Assembly: GCF_000346465.2 (NCBI RefSeq)
Contig: NC_034016.1
Span: 12,581,805 to 12,645,804, forward strand
Source: Prunus persica
Lineage: Eukaryota > Streptophyta > Magnoliopsida > Rosales > Rosaceae
DNA: 64,000 nt
Reading direction: 5' to 3'
Shown here: piece by piece, positions 45,196 through 57,700 of the stretch
How the letters are laid out: each line of letters starts with the position of its first letter
Numbering within the stretch: the first letter of the stretch is position 1
Notes under the pieces: model-generated
Told to the model about the DNA's origin: nothing
What the model saw: the letters and a program-made list of their open reading frames with translations, nothing else
Databases searched by the model: none
Translations under genes and position numbers: made by a program

Positions 45196-46610
45196 ATGCC
45201 GACCGAGTATAGCCGCGATACCCAGCATCATACCCCCCGCGATGGTACTTCTAGAAGGAAATCTTCGGAAGATGCCACTCTCCAGGCAGAAGTGGAGCGC
45301 CTCCGCCACAGTGTCACTAAAATGTCGGAAAAATACGAGCACCTTCATTGCAGGAATGTTGAGCTAGAACATGACTATCGTGCTTTAAAGTGGAACTGGG
45401 AAAGGACTCACACCCAGGATGCCTAGCAAGACCTCACCCAGAACGTTGGGCATACTCAGCCGAACCAGCCAGTACATTCCAGCCACAGTGCCCCGGCCCA
45501 AACTAGGCTTCGCAAGGGTAAAGACCACCTTCATCCAGAGCTAACCCAGTCGCGACTCCTTTGCGTTCCCCCACCGAAGGACCGGCCCCATGAACCAGTC
45601 AGGATCTACCAAGATTGCAGGGATCGCATCTCGGACCGACAACCAGGACCGGTCCCTGTCCCTGTCAACCTCGAAGACCCACGGGCGACACACCTGGGCC
45701 CTTCGCCAGGGCCCGTCCGCATACCAGACGAGGAACGTGTCGGGGACTCGGATAGTTGGGAATTCTATAATTCAGAGACCTGGCCAAATTACCACACCGA
45801 GGCGCTGGAAAATTGGGAACAATCCCCAGTCCCTGTCTGCCCCGCCCCCAGGCCTTTAGCACCTGAAACTCTTCCTCATGCCGACCCGGCCATGAGGCTT
45901 CTCTTTGAAAAGGTTCGGCGTCTGGAGAGCGAACAGCATCGCAGCCATCAACCCCTCTGGGCAAAACCACGACCGGGGCCCTTTACTGAACATATCCTCC
46001 ACTACCACCAGGAGAAAGATATCCAGCCCCTCCGCATCGCTTTCTACACTGGCACGGAGGACCCTCTCACCCACATCCACTCCTTCCAGTCTGCCCTTGG
46101 GTGCAAAGGCCTCACTGATGAAGGCATGTGCCTCCTTTTCCCTTCCACCCTCAGCGGCGCGGCCCTAAACTGGTTCTACAGACTCCACCCCCGCACCATC
46201 AACTCATTTGATAGTCTCAAGCAGACGTTCCTGGATCATTTTATGATCCAAACTGATCACCTATACTCTGCCGACGACTTATATATGCTTCGGCAGGCTG
46301 AGGATGAACCCCTTCGGGAATATGCAGCTCGGTTTAGTCACGAATACTCCCGCTGCCCGGACACTGACGACCGCGCTACCTTCGGCGCTTTTAAGAGCGG
46401 CCTCCGCGAGTCCAACTTCCACTACCTGGTTCATAGCAACAGTTGGAACACATATACAGAGCTAATGAAACAGGCAGCGATCCATGCTAAGGCTGAATAC
46501 TTCAATTCCAAGCGTGGCCCAGCCAACCTGATGCGCAACGCTTTCGCTGATCCTCCACCTGCTTTAGCACCCGCTTCAGCCCCACCTCAGCATCCTACCC
46601 CTACCCCAAC
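45196..46610 (+). pseudogene. gag: Retrotransposon gag, amber stop and 3' truncation
   Basis: One frame runs from 45196 to the junction at about 46610, with a single TAG at 45424-45426. The N-terminal part is a coiled coil (LQAEVERLRHSVTKMSEKYE) and the middle is Pro-rich. The conserved Retrotrans_gag core has FYTGTEDPLTHIHSFQSAL, LSGAALNWFYRLHP and FDSLKQTFLDHFM. Protease, reverse transcriptase and integrase are all missing, because copy C of the segmental duplication starts here. After 46610 the frame runs on for a few codons in unrelated sequence. Confidence 0.87.
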
Positions 46611-48718
46611 AACATATAATTATTTTAATAATTAATTTTAATTATAAATAAATAAAATTATAATATTTAGTTTTAATTAAAGATTACTAAAACTATCTTA
46701 TCTCTTCTGTTCCTTTTCTTTTTCTTTTATTTCTTCCTATTTTCTTCTTCCTTCCCAAGTTCCTAGGCCATCCCTGTTTTTTATTTTTATTTTTACCTTT
46801 CTTCCTCTCTTCTTCTTCCTTCCTTCTTAATCAACTGTCTAGATTGAAAACTGTAACCTTTACTGAAAGAGAGAGTGGTCAAGGGTTTTAGGTGAGAAAA
46901 AGCGCAGAGACAGAGAGAGACAGAGAGAAAGGGACAGCGAGACAGAGACAGAGGCTGAAAATTCAATACCAACTATTTATTCCATAAGTTCAACTTGATG
47001 TCTTCTATGTCATTTCCCGGAAGAATCCTTTAATGGGTACCAATTAGTTTTTAGAATTTTTTTCAAACCACTTCAAGACTATGAATTCATGACTTCCTTC
47101 TCTCAGTCTCATACAAGAAAGCCCACATCTCAGTTAATGGTGTCTCCTTTTGCAGTTGTCCTGATCATGGTGGATGATTTCTTGGATCAATCGGGTTTGA
47201 AAGTGGTTGTTGAATTTAGGTTCAATTGGGTTGTGGTTCCATTGGGTTTGAATTGGTGGTGGTTGATTCGAGTGACTGGGTTTGAATTTTTGGTAGTTGG
47301 TTCAGTGACTGGGTTTGACGATGGTCTGTGGTGATTCTGGTGGTTTGGCTGGGTCTATGGTGGTTATAGTTCTAGGTGAAAAAGAAGAAGCTGGTTATTG
47401 TCAGACTCGCGTTCTCTGTTTAGCGAAATCGCTATTTTGCGAACCATGTTTGAGGCTCACTAAATTGGAAGAGCGAGTGAGGCTTTTTGTTTACTGTTGT
47501 ACTATACAATCCCATTTAATTTAGTCCCCCTCCTACCAAACATGATTTTCAGGGGCCGTTTGGTACACCGGATTATTATGGATTGGACTAAATCATAGGA
47601 CTGTCTTGGATTAGCTCGGATTAGCTTAAGCTGGTTTAAGTATTGACCTACCTTTGGTGCTGTGTCGGACTAAGAAGCTGGATTGTAAAAATAGTGAAGA
47701 CCTATGTTTGGTGCTGTATCGGATTAAAATAATTATTTAAATATTTAAAATTCATTTGGGATTTTGACCTAAAACTAAGTAAATGCTACAAAGAAACCAA
47801 CGAAAAATGTATAATTTATTAAATAAAAAAATTATAATATTTTTAAAAGCTAAAACTATCTTTATCTCATGTCTTTCTTCTTTTTTCTTCCTTTTTCCCC
47901 CTTTTTCTTTTTCTTTTTCCTTCCCAGGCCCACTTCTTATTTCTTTTTTCTCTCTTCCTCCCGATCTCACTCTCTGGTTCTCTCTTTTTTTCTCCAATAT
48001 TGATACAATGATATCCTCCTCCTTCTCTCTCCTTTTCTATCTCCCTATCCCAACCTTTCTCTGCATCCTCATCATTTTCTCTCTCTTATTCCCCTTTGAA
48101 GTCACCGATTTTCATCTCCTTTAAAGTCACAAATCTCCATCTGATTTCATTGAGCCATGGTCGATGGTTGATGATTTTTCATAGGGTTCAATTGGGTTTG
48201 ACAGTGGTGGTTGAATTTGGGTTGAATTTGGTTTTGGTTCCACTGGATTTGAATTGGTAGTGGTTGATTTGAGTGGGTGGTTTTGAATTGGTGGTGGTTG
48301 ATTCAAGTGGCTGGGCTTGAATTAGTGATAGATGGTTTGAGTGACTGGGTTTGACGACTGTCTGTGGTGATTTTGGTGGTTCAGCTAGGGATATGGTGGT
48401 GACAATTCTAGGTGAAGAAGAAGAAGAAGAAGTTGGTTATTGTCGGACTCGCTTGCTCTGTTTAGCAAGCTCGCTATTTTGCGAGCCATGTTTCAAGCTC
48501 GTTATATTGAACGAATGGGCGAGGCAAATTTGTTACTGTTAGACTATTTAATCTCATTTACGTTAGTCCTCCTCTTACCAAACATGGGTTTTCAAGTGCT
48601 ATTTAACCTAATTCAATATAGTGATGGGTACCAAACATGCCTCAAAGTGCTATTTAATACTGTCCAGGGCAGTCCAGCCTACTAAACATGCCTGAAGTCT
48701 CAATAATTTCTCATCCTA

Positions 48719-49686
48719 TTTATATATATGTTCCCCTTGTTAAGTGCCTCTCCTTCTTTCGTCACCAAGCCTTTTGGAACCTACGTACACACGTTTATGC
48801 TCATCACTTGTCAGATTAAATTATCAGACACGATTTTAGAATTATTATTATTTTACCAATTGAATAAAGCTAAAAAATTAGACAAACTTGCAAGATATAT
48901 ATATTTTTAAATCCCTAGTTGATTGAGAAAGTCTTCTCATGGAGATATTTTTATGTTCGAATGCAGCATCCTGCCGTGTGGTGTAACTAATGAGTTATAT
49001 ATAACTGGGTGTATGAAGAGTTTATGCCTAATAACGACTCAATGATTGATTAAAAAAAATCCAAACCTCAGAGATCCACATGAGAGCATAAGAAGAGTGA
49101 ACAAAGTGGAGAGAATTGTCGGGGAAGAGCCTGCCATAGAAAGAGCCAGGCATTCCTGCAATGAAACATGGCCCAAGCTTCTTTTCAGGTTCTTCATCAA
49201 GTTTCTTATAGAAGCCTGGCAATGACCTGAACACCGTGTTGAAATCGTTTCGGGGAAGATCATTCAAGAAGGCTTGGAGTGATGGAGGTGGGCGGTTGAG
49301 CTTTTGGAAAGTGTTGCGGATGTTGTCTATGATATCTGATACCACCAAAAGGGTGTTGGGTCCTGAAGAGCATCCCAAGTCCGCTATTTTCAAACACTCT
49401 GGGAAGAGAGTGCAACACAGCTCCTCTATGCTTGCATCAACTATAGGCTTCACCGTTGAAATCACTGCTCTCTGAAAGTTAAAAAAAAAGTTTAAGAAAG
49501 CATGAATATTGCATAGTTTTGGTTAGCAAAATAGTTTGAGACCGAGCCATGCTCTTTAAGTGTGCTTCATATAAAATCAACGCAACTAGGGGAAGAGAGA
49601 GAGAGACTAACTTGAAGTAGGGAATTGTTTGCATAGCTTGTTTTCCCAACTCCTCCATTCATGTGTAGAACTTGCTCTACCTCCAT
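48719..49686 (-). pseudogene. SABATH methyltransferase copy lacking the 3' half
   Basis: Exon 1 (49612-49686) and exon 2 (49067-49471, 405 bp) are intact in frame. Exon 3 survives only as 48719-48776 ([20 protein letters not shown]), and exon 4 is gone because about 1.2 kb matching A 6946-8155 is deleted. The kept part ends exon 2 with SSYALMWISE, so the clamp position is Met here and His in the complete gene at 7509-9137. A short truncated protein of roughly 180 residues at most could be made. It has no complete substrate pocket. Confidence 0.88.
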
Positions 49687-49705
49687 TTTTATGTTCTCAA
49701 ATAAT

Positions 49706-49706
49706 A

Positions 49707-49783
<77 letters not shown>
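49706..49783. repeat. (CT)n microsatellite in the pseudogene leader
   Basis: About 38 CT units lie in the 5' leader of the truncated copy, where copy A has a short imperfect CT tract. It generates long Leu-Ser and Arg-Glu frames that are not real. Confidence 0.95.
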
Positions 49784-49785
<2 letters not shown>

Positions 49786-50132
49786 ATCTATTCTGCTGGA
49801 AGACTCCCTCACATTTATAGCAAAATGCTTACCTAACACAACTAACCTTTTACTTTTTTACTTCGAAAGTATGTGGTTATCTAACATCATATCAAAATTC
49901 CAATTCACAGCTAGTACCTCTTAATTACTAACTTGCACCAACAACTTTTAACGTTTTGAGGTGCATGATCTAACACAGCTTACGTGGGATTAAGTACGGC
50001 ATAAGCTAGAAATATGATTTAATTGACCAAATGTACAAACAACCTAATCAACTTTTGAGGCGACTAAGTAGTGCGGCTTATTACGTAGGGCCCCATAAGT
50101 CACCAACGTTAATTATATCCTAGGTCTTAAGT

Positions 50133-50809
50133 ATGGTCTAAAATATCGATGGTATCAAAAATATCGATAGTCCAAACACATGATGTAGTATTTTATGAAA
50201 AAAATATTAAACACACCATAATCATTTATATATAATGATTTACATAATATTGCATGGTAAGATACATGAATGACTTAGTACCACATAGAGTTCCTATGAA
50301 GTTCAAATTTTTCACTATCTTCATCATCTCTATGTGTAGAGTAAGTGTATTAATTGTGAAGAGTATTCATCAAATGATAAATCCCCAAAATAGTTTTGCA
50401 TGTAATTGTTAGCATATTATCATTAAAACATAAGTGATATATGGTGGTTAAGGTGTTGGAGGAGTAAAATGGGAGGGGTTCAATCCCCTTTGTGTTCCCC
50501 CCCCCCCCCCCCCCCCCCCTCTTTTTTCCCTTTTTTTTTCTTCTTCTTTTTCCTTTTTTTTTTCCTTTACATCGATATTTTAGTGATATTACACCGATAT
50601 TTTCGATATTTTAGCGATATTACACCGATATTTTGACAAAATATTGCTGAAGTGTGAGCAAAATTATCGACATCGATATTTTTCGATATTATCGTCAATA
50701 TTGTCGATATTTATACGATATGTATATGGATATATTCTGAAATATCCGTGATTCGAAAAAACCGAAATATCCTCGATATTTCATCGATATTATCGATATT
50801 TCAGACTAT
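50133..50809. mobile_element. Non-autonomous MULE-type element with TCGATATT repeats
   Basis: Inverted ends ATGGTCTAAAATATCGAT and ATCGATATTTCAGACTAT are flanked by 9-10 bp repeats (GGTCTTAAGT / GATCTTAAGT). The interior has many TCGATATT units (50570-50790), a tRNA-like SINE head (about 50440-50490) and a 20-bp C run (about 50499-50519). No protein. A deleted counterpart is at 9345-9549. Confidence 0.65.
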
Positions 50810-51869
50810 GATCTTAAGTATTAAATTCCTATGTAACTAACACATCTTTGGCAGCATTAGGTGTCTAACAGTGTACACTACTTTTCCTGAATTAAAAATT
50901 TGATGGCAGTGCTGGTCTCTCCTTTCCTATTAGGTAGCTGCAAATGGACAATTAAATCTTGCTTCTTCTTTTTTCCTTATACAAACAATATTAGAGGCGG
51001 AGAGATTTCAACATTAAATCACGGGACTATGAAAAATAATTGTTTTTCGATCAGATGTATTGTACAATACATGTCCATTGTGTGAAACTCGTGGTCGGTG
51101 GAGAGCGAGGGCCATCTTTTGGAGCTTAATGACATGGTTCATCCATCCATGACCAAGGAATCATGCAGCAGAGCCGAAAGGGCCAATAATGTGAGATCGA
51201 ATGGTCTTGTTCAAAAGGAATTTCCTTTCCATGGGGAATTCTCAATTTCTCATGCCCAGTGTTAAGAAACTAAAATGAGGCCTATTCTTTTTTGTCTTAT
51301 TTTAATGTTTCCCTTACTTTCACCAATTTGGGCAAAAAAAAAATGTTAACTTGCTGACATGACTTGAGCATATTTAATAGTATGGGACACTTGATGAAGA
51401 GAATATTGAGTCAGTTGAAAGTTCGAAAGAGAAATTGAAATTCGAAGAAAAGAACAGGGTGACTACGCTATTAGTCTGACGGTGTTGTCTATAGAAGTTT
51501 CCATCTCACCAAAAAACTGCAGCAAATCATAAACCCAGAAATATTTATAATAAAGAAATAAAGAAAGAAAGTTTAGAAAATGTTACAACTTTACTGGGCT
51601 TGACTCCTAACCTTTAGGTGGGGAAGAGAGAAAAGAACGGGGTGGTTAGATATTTTCTAGGGTTGGCAAAGATCCGTGTGTTTTTTAAACTAGTATAAAA
51701 AAATAATAACAAAACATACGTATTTTTCTCTTCTTAACTTGGAAGAGAAAAGGTACACTATACACAAAAATAACTGGGCACAAATGTAGTTTTGTGTTAT
51801 ACAGGTGTCACATTTGTCAGATAAAGACACAATTGTCAGATAAAGACATAAAAATAATTGGGCACAAAT

Positions 51870-51871
<2 letters not shown>

Positions 51872-51907
<36 letters not shown>

Positions 51908-51985
51908 TGTAAAGGACTCACTAAGGTAGTTGTTTGGAGTATTTACTCCCTCAGGCAAGGTCCTAAGTTCGAATCCTAGCATCTG
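51872..51985 (+). mobile_element. (ATT)n tract and tRNA-like SINE head
   Basis: A run of about eleven ATT units is followed by a tRNA-like segment ending AAGTTCGAATCCTAGC (box B type). It is preceded by a partly duplicated host segment ('gtcagataaagacac' occurs twice, near 51818-51850). It is absent from A at the matching place (about 34750). Confidence 0.5.
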
Positions 51986-52263
51986 TGTTGTGTGTTGTGT
52001 CTATACAAATAAATAATTTTACTTTTTTTGTGACAACTTGTCAGATGATACTTATTATTTACATTTAATTGACATTTGACACAATTTTTTGTGTCCAGTA
52101 TAAATTTATGCTTTATGTAAATCAATTTGACATAATTATTAGTGTTTTATGCGAGAAAAGGACGAATAAAATTTATTTGTGCTCAATGTTAAAGATGAGG
52201 GCACCATACATGTATTTGTGCTCTTACGTTCGTGATTTTTGCTCAAATTTGTAGTAATGCTAA

Positions 52264-52340
52264 CTTGAAGTTGGGAATTGTTTGCATAGCTATTGTTTTC
52301 CCAACTCCTCCATTCATGTGCAGGACTTGCTCTACCTCCC
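52264..52340 (-). pseudogene. SABATH exon-1 relic in copy C
   Basis: Counterpart of 35013-35088. The start codon is GGG and the same extra bases are present, with otherwise recognisable [14 protein letters not shown] coding. It shows the unit once held a second, downstream methyltransferase gene. Confidence 0.8.
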
Positions 52341-52480
52341 TTTTTTGTGTTCTCAAATAATACTTCTCTCCCTCTTGGTACCAATTCTTCCAGAAGACTC
52401 CCACATATTTGTGGCAAAAACTTAGTTACCTTTTTATGCCGAAAATTTAAAAAGTTCGGTAGTTATCTAACATGATATCA

Positions 52481-53529
52481 AAATTCCGATTAGTATGTAG
52501 TCCCACTTAAATTACTATATCTTGTACACCAACTTCTTGAAACGTTTGCAGGTTTCGCCAACATGTATTACGTATCATAAGCTTAAAAAAAAGATATAAT
52601 TATCCAAGTGGACAGGGTATATTATACATTAAGATATTGATGCTCCTGGTCGATCTTTTCCTAGTATTGACTAATCAAGGCGCAATTCTGAAGATTATTA
52701 ATATAACGATATGCAAATTATCAAAATCAGTCTTGAAAAGGAGGCATGAAATATATATATCTCGGAATTCATCGTTTCTGATTCTTACCTTTGCACACTC
52801 TGACAACTATATATATTTTTATTCTAAAACACTTGGAGAGCCTAATATTGGAGAAAAAAAGTCACCAGTTGGTTCTTACTGTGTTACAAATTTTCCATTT
52901 AGAAGTACATCAAGATGTTTTTCTAAAGTATTGGACTTGAAGGGTATTTCGTTGAAGTGTAAAGTTTATTAGAGTATAAGATTCCTCAAATTGTGACAAG
53001 TTTCATAATCTGAGAGAGTTAGTTAAGTCATTATGTTAAAGATTAGTTAGCTAACTAACTCTGTAATAACTCTGATAAGTGTCATACACAAGATTTTGGT
53101 TAATTTGTTTTTCTAAATTTTGGGGGCTTACCCAAATTATCTAGGAAGGTTACCATCATATATTAGGGTGTTCAAGTTGTGGAACCCTAGCAAATCAAAA
53201 CCATCATCAAATAAGTAAGCTTTCAAATCAACCTTATAATAAGTGGTGCAAAGTTGAGAAGAACATATTCTTCTCGATGGGCAATTTCTCATTCCTTTTA
53301 CATATATGCTGCAAGGCAACTAAAATGAGGCCCATGTTTTCTTTACATAATTCTTGCAGGAAGCTTTTAACACTGTATATGCATTCTAGCCCAAAGCATG
53401 TGCTTCTTTTTCCTTCGTTTCCTTATCGCATTTTAAGACAAACTTTGGTTCACGTGGCCATGAAATTTTTTCTATGTTCCGGGTCAACTTATTTCCATGT
53501 CCCATAGCTAGTTGTTGGTGTTGGCCCCG
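52481..53529. other. Gene-poor stretch with repeat shared at 54375-54510
   Basis: 52630-52765 (gatattgatgctcctggtcg and onward) is repeated at about 54375-54510. 53281-53330 and 53400-53470 resemble sequence around A 9960-10010 and A 3180-3245, so this looks like a further degraded copy of the unit. No protein recognised. Confidence 0.5.
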
Positions 53530-53705
53530 GACGGGTGCAGGCAGTGCAAATGCTCTGAGCCCACTACCTCCAGGCACCAGCTCTTGTGCACATGACCTCA
53601 AAAAGACCATGAAGTCCCTTTTGAATTGCTAAGTATTCCTTGAACACAACGTGTTCCCCTTGTTCAATCCTTCGCTTGCTTTTGAGACCAACCCTTTCGG
53701 AAACT
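53530..53705 (-). pseudogene. SABATH exon-3 relic
   Basis: The minus strand shows KGLVSKASEGLNKGN, a damaged middle with a stop, then QFKRDFMVFLRSCAQELVPG. This aligns in order with exon 3 of the complete gene (7956-8216). It is followed by unrelated Ala/Pro-rich sequence. Confidence 0.85.
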
Positions 53706-54756
53706 ACACATGTTAATTTTTTTTAATCATGTAATAAATAAATATGATCTGATTAAATAATCAGACACAACTTTAAAATTTGCACATGTCCATTTCTTAA
53801 TGTATTTCCAATAAGAATAAATAAATAAATAATGTCATCGAAGACTGGTTGGTAAAGCTAAAAAAATACAAAGTTTATCACTCCCTCGGTGATATTGAGA
53901 GTCTATTTTAAATCATACTGGTAATTTGACATATACTTTTTTTTTTTTTTCAAACGATGGAGAGATTTTATTTTAAAGGATTAATGTTTACATCTATTCT
54001 AAGGCCTTGACTTTTTCATGGTAAACAACTTTATCATAATGTCTTCTAGCACATATCATAATGTGAGATGCGTCTACTCACATGTATCATAATGTGAAAG
54101 CATGTATGGCCGTAAGACGTAACACGTGAATAAACTATATTCTTATACCATGATTGAATTAATTAGAAAATCCAACAAACACGATCTAGTAACCAATGAT
54201 TCGACTTAAAAAACTGAATGTAAATAAGGTGTGTATTACGTATATCATAAACTAAAAAAATATGATATAATTATCCAAGTGCACAAACAACCTAAGTTGG
54301 ACGGATTAAGATTTCTCTAACTAAAGCATCTTTGGCATCATTAGTTGTCATGTACATTAATTAAGCTTAACATGGACATTAGATATTGATGCTCCTGGTC
54401 GATCTTTTCCAAGTATTGTTGACTAATCAAGGCGCAATTTTGAAGATTATTAATATAACGATATGCAAATTATCAAAATCGGCCTTGAAAAGGAGGCATG
54501 AAGTATTGTTGATTAATAATTGGTGAATGATTATAGCTTCCTATTTTAAGAAGCCGTTGATGCATCTAGGCAAAGAGCAGAAGTCTATCTAGGCAAAGAG
54601 CAGAAGTCTTTCTCTACACTCCTTATGCAAGCCTATGTAGGGTAGGGTTTTTGTGCTTGTAATGTGTGCAAAAGTCTTGCTCATCCATATGTATAGGTGA
54701 CTGTATTTGGGTCCATATGACCCTTTTGATCCAATATGGTAGGGTTTTTTGTGCTT
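53706..54756. other. Spacer before copy B
   Basis: AT-rich and without genes. 54600-54756 repeats pieces of the copy B start (for example gtaatgtgtgcaaaagtctt twice). It includes the unoccupied-site-like sequence for the hAT MITE near 54700-54718. Confidence 0.55.
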
Positions 54757-57700
54757 GTAATGTGTGCAAAAGTCTTACTCTACACTTCTTATGCAAGCCT
54801 ATTTAGGGTAGGGTTTTTTGCGCTTGTAATGTGTGTATAAGAGAGGAGAGCTAAGCTTTATATGCATAGGTGACAGTATTAGGGTCAGGGACGGACCCTC
54901 GTTGTGTACAAACTGGGCTATAGCCCAGTCAAGTATTTTTCTTTTGTTATTGTTAGTATAAAACACATAGACTAAATAAGTTGCAATATGTGTTGTGAGT
55001 TGTCAACTAATGTTAATTTTAAGCATATATAATCAATTGTTGCTGACATTGTTGGTGTAAAATTGGACTTTTAAATAAATAAAATAAAAATGATATGTCC
55101 TTAAATTAAATTTGTATAATATTATGATTAATTCCATAAGTCTTCCTATAAAATTTTGCCGGATCTAAAATTTAGCTCACTCTATTTCGAAATCCTGAGT
55201 CCGTCCTTGATTAGGGTCCATATGACTCTTTTGACCCAATATGGTTTCCACTTGCATTTTAGGCTTTTATTTGCTTATTGTTTCCACCTTGGGCAAACTG
55301 AATAAAGTCTGAACGCGCCAAGGTGGATGTGGAGGAGAGCTTCAACTTTTAATCCAACAACTTCAACTTCTAAAACAGAACAAAAAGAGATCATCGCACT
55401 GCATCAACTACTGTTTTCCCTAATATAAGCTTGAGTGCTTCTTCACCATGCTCATCAATTCGTATCTACCAAAACAACAAAGGGGGGCTTGAGAAACACT
55501 CAAAAAATCTTATTTTTCTGAGCAAATTTTGATTTGATTTGTGACTTTTTGTTTCTTCCTATTTCTAACCAATAATTTGCGTTCGCAAATATGAAAATCT
55601 TTTGCACTTTAAAAATCCCGTATTTGTTTTCTCGTACTTTCAATATTACGGTAAGGGGAATAAAACTATGTCAAGTTTAAGGATAAACAAACTTAGTCAC
55701 TTAAGCAACAAATCTTTTATTTACAAATAATATTTTTAAAAACCTTGTTGGCCTTTTTTTTTTTTTTTTCAAGTGTAGGTGTTTTGTTGATGTCTAGTTG
55801 TTGATGCCTAGTTGTTGTGTCTAGTTGTTGATGGCTAGTGTGGATGCAGATTTCGTCCAAAAAAAATAGTGTGGATGCAGATAGAACAGTCTGTTTTAAA
55901 GTCTCAATATCACAATCACACCTTTAATAATAGAGGAACTTTTTTCTTTGGTCAATTAAATAATAGAGAAACTTTAAGTCCCACTCAACAGAGGATCCCA
56001 ATGCCCACTCACAAATGTACGGACGTGACCACACGAAGGATGTTCATAAACGCGAAAATATATTATGGGGCGTGAGAAAACAAAATCCAATTAGGCGAAA
56101 AATTGTGGAAGATGTTGCGCCAAGTGTCGCGCGTTGATGTGACACCTCTTTTTTATTTATTTATGTATTTATTTCAACATCAACCCAAATTGATGATCCA
56201 AATTAAATTCAAGATATTTTAATAGTTAAAAAAAATATTTAACGATTAATATTTAAATTTAGCGGTTAAAATAATATTTTAAATTAATTTAAATCATATC
56301 CAAATTCACTCTAAACTCTATAAATACTCACTTATTTCTCAAATAAAATTATATTTATGGAATTTCAATTTTTTTAGTCAAATTGTTCTAAAAAAATTAA
56401 ATTATGAAGTTATTTAAAAAGATTAAATGAAGAAAAATTATCTATGGAAAAAAAAATGTTAGACTTAAACCATTCTTAAACAATTTAATAAAGTTGCGGA
56501 CTAAAAATTTGATTATGAAGGGTTGGGGAAAAAAACGGTTTTGATCTGGGCAAAACCCAAATAGTTACTTTTTAAAAGGGGAAAATTTGGGTTTAGTACC
56601 AAATGAGTTGGAGAAGGCCTAAGAGAATTAATTAAGATGGTTTTCACACCAACTGCTTGAAGCTTCAAGGAGGTTTCTTCTTAATGTTCACCATGTGACA
56701 AGTATTCTGTTGACTAGAGCTCCATTATCCCGTCTCCTGAGACCACTGTTTGTAACTCAATACTTTTTTCATTAGACTAGATTCCGTTGGTGAAAAATTT
56801 ATTATATTCTACATTAATGTTGTTAAAAAAAGTGGTACAAATCACCTTTTTACCCAAACTAGTGTGTCTTTTTTGTTGTTGTTGTCTCCGTTAAATATAC
56901 TTGAATACTTTTCTATTTGAGTGGATTGTATTTTCCAGCGATAATCTTCCCGTGATGACCAGGGACGGACCCAGGATTTCAAAATGACGTGGGCTAAATT
57001 TACCTTACATACAAACCTATTGAAAACTCAACGGTACGAGTAAATTTTATTGATAACAAAAAAATACACGAGAGACATAATGAGTCTTACCCCTCAAATA
57101 ACACTTATATAAGTTGCGCTATTCAAGTCTTCACAACATTAAAATCACTAATTATTGATTCATTATTTATATTATCAGCAAATTCTCTTTCAATATGAAG
57201 TAGGATACAATTAGCAAGAAACTCATCACCTATCTTATTCCAAAGTCGATTTTTAATAAGTCTCATACATGAAAATGCTCATTCTGTTGTTGTTGTAGAC
57301 ACAAGAAGAGTTAGAACCAAATGAATCAATCTATCAATCAAGTAGTATGTTTCTGCTAATTTTGTTCTTTTTATTTATTTGTTGGTCAACCTAGTCCTAA
57401 TATAGTTAATAATATTTTATTTAGGTGGTTAGTCAAGTCTTAATGGGATTAATTAATAATATTTTATTTAGATGACCTAGGCTAGAATATTAATTTAGTC
57501 TATAAAAAAAACAAGCTGCCTGGACTTTAGCCCAAGTTAGCATGTTAGTAGGTACGTGCCTGGTGATGACTTAAGAAAATGAACTATTCGGATAATGGGA
57601 AGTATTACGGAGTGGATACAAAAAAGTAATTTTCGTATTAGCTTATTAACTAGTTAGCACTAAAAAGCTATTGATTGTAGTAAACATATTTCCGACATGT

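Larger units (their letters stand above)
46611..52480. repeat. Segmental duplication, copy C
   Basis: It matches A from 4008 to about 35250 but lacks A's nested TIR element (5249-6117), 6946-8155, the hAT (10220-11241) and both MULEs. It has its own extras: a longer MULE-MITE (50133-50809), an (ATT)n run and a SINE (51872-51985). The left junction with the gag gene falls at an AT-rich word (atataattattttaat) shared by A near 4003. Confidence 0.9.

Noticed and set aside
45665..46080. Minus-strand frames over the gag region
   Set aside because: Antisense of the GC-richer gag coding sequence, with no recognisable protein.
49567..49924. Leu-Ser and Arg-Glu frames
   Set aside because: They are translations of the (CT)n microsatellite in the pseudogene leader.
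53137..53319. 60-codon minus-strand frame with LLGFHNLNTLIYDGN
   Set aside because: It faintly recalls leucine-rich repeats, but it is too short and without flanking repeats to call.
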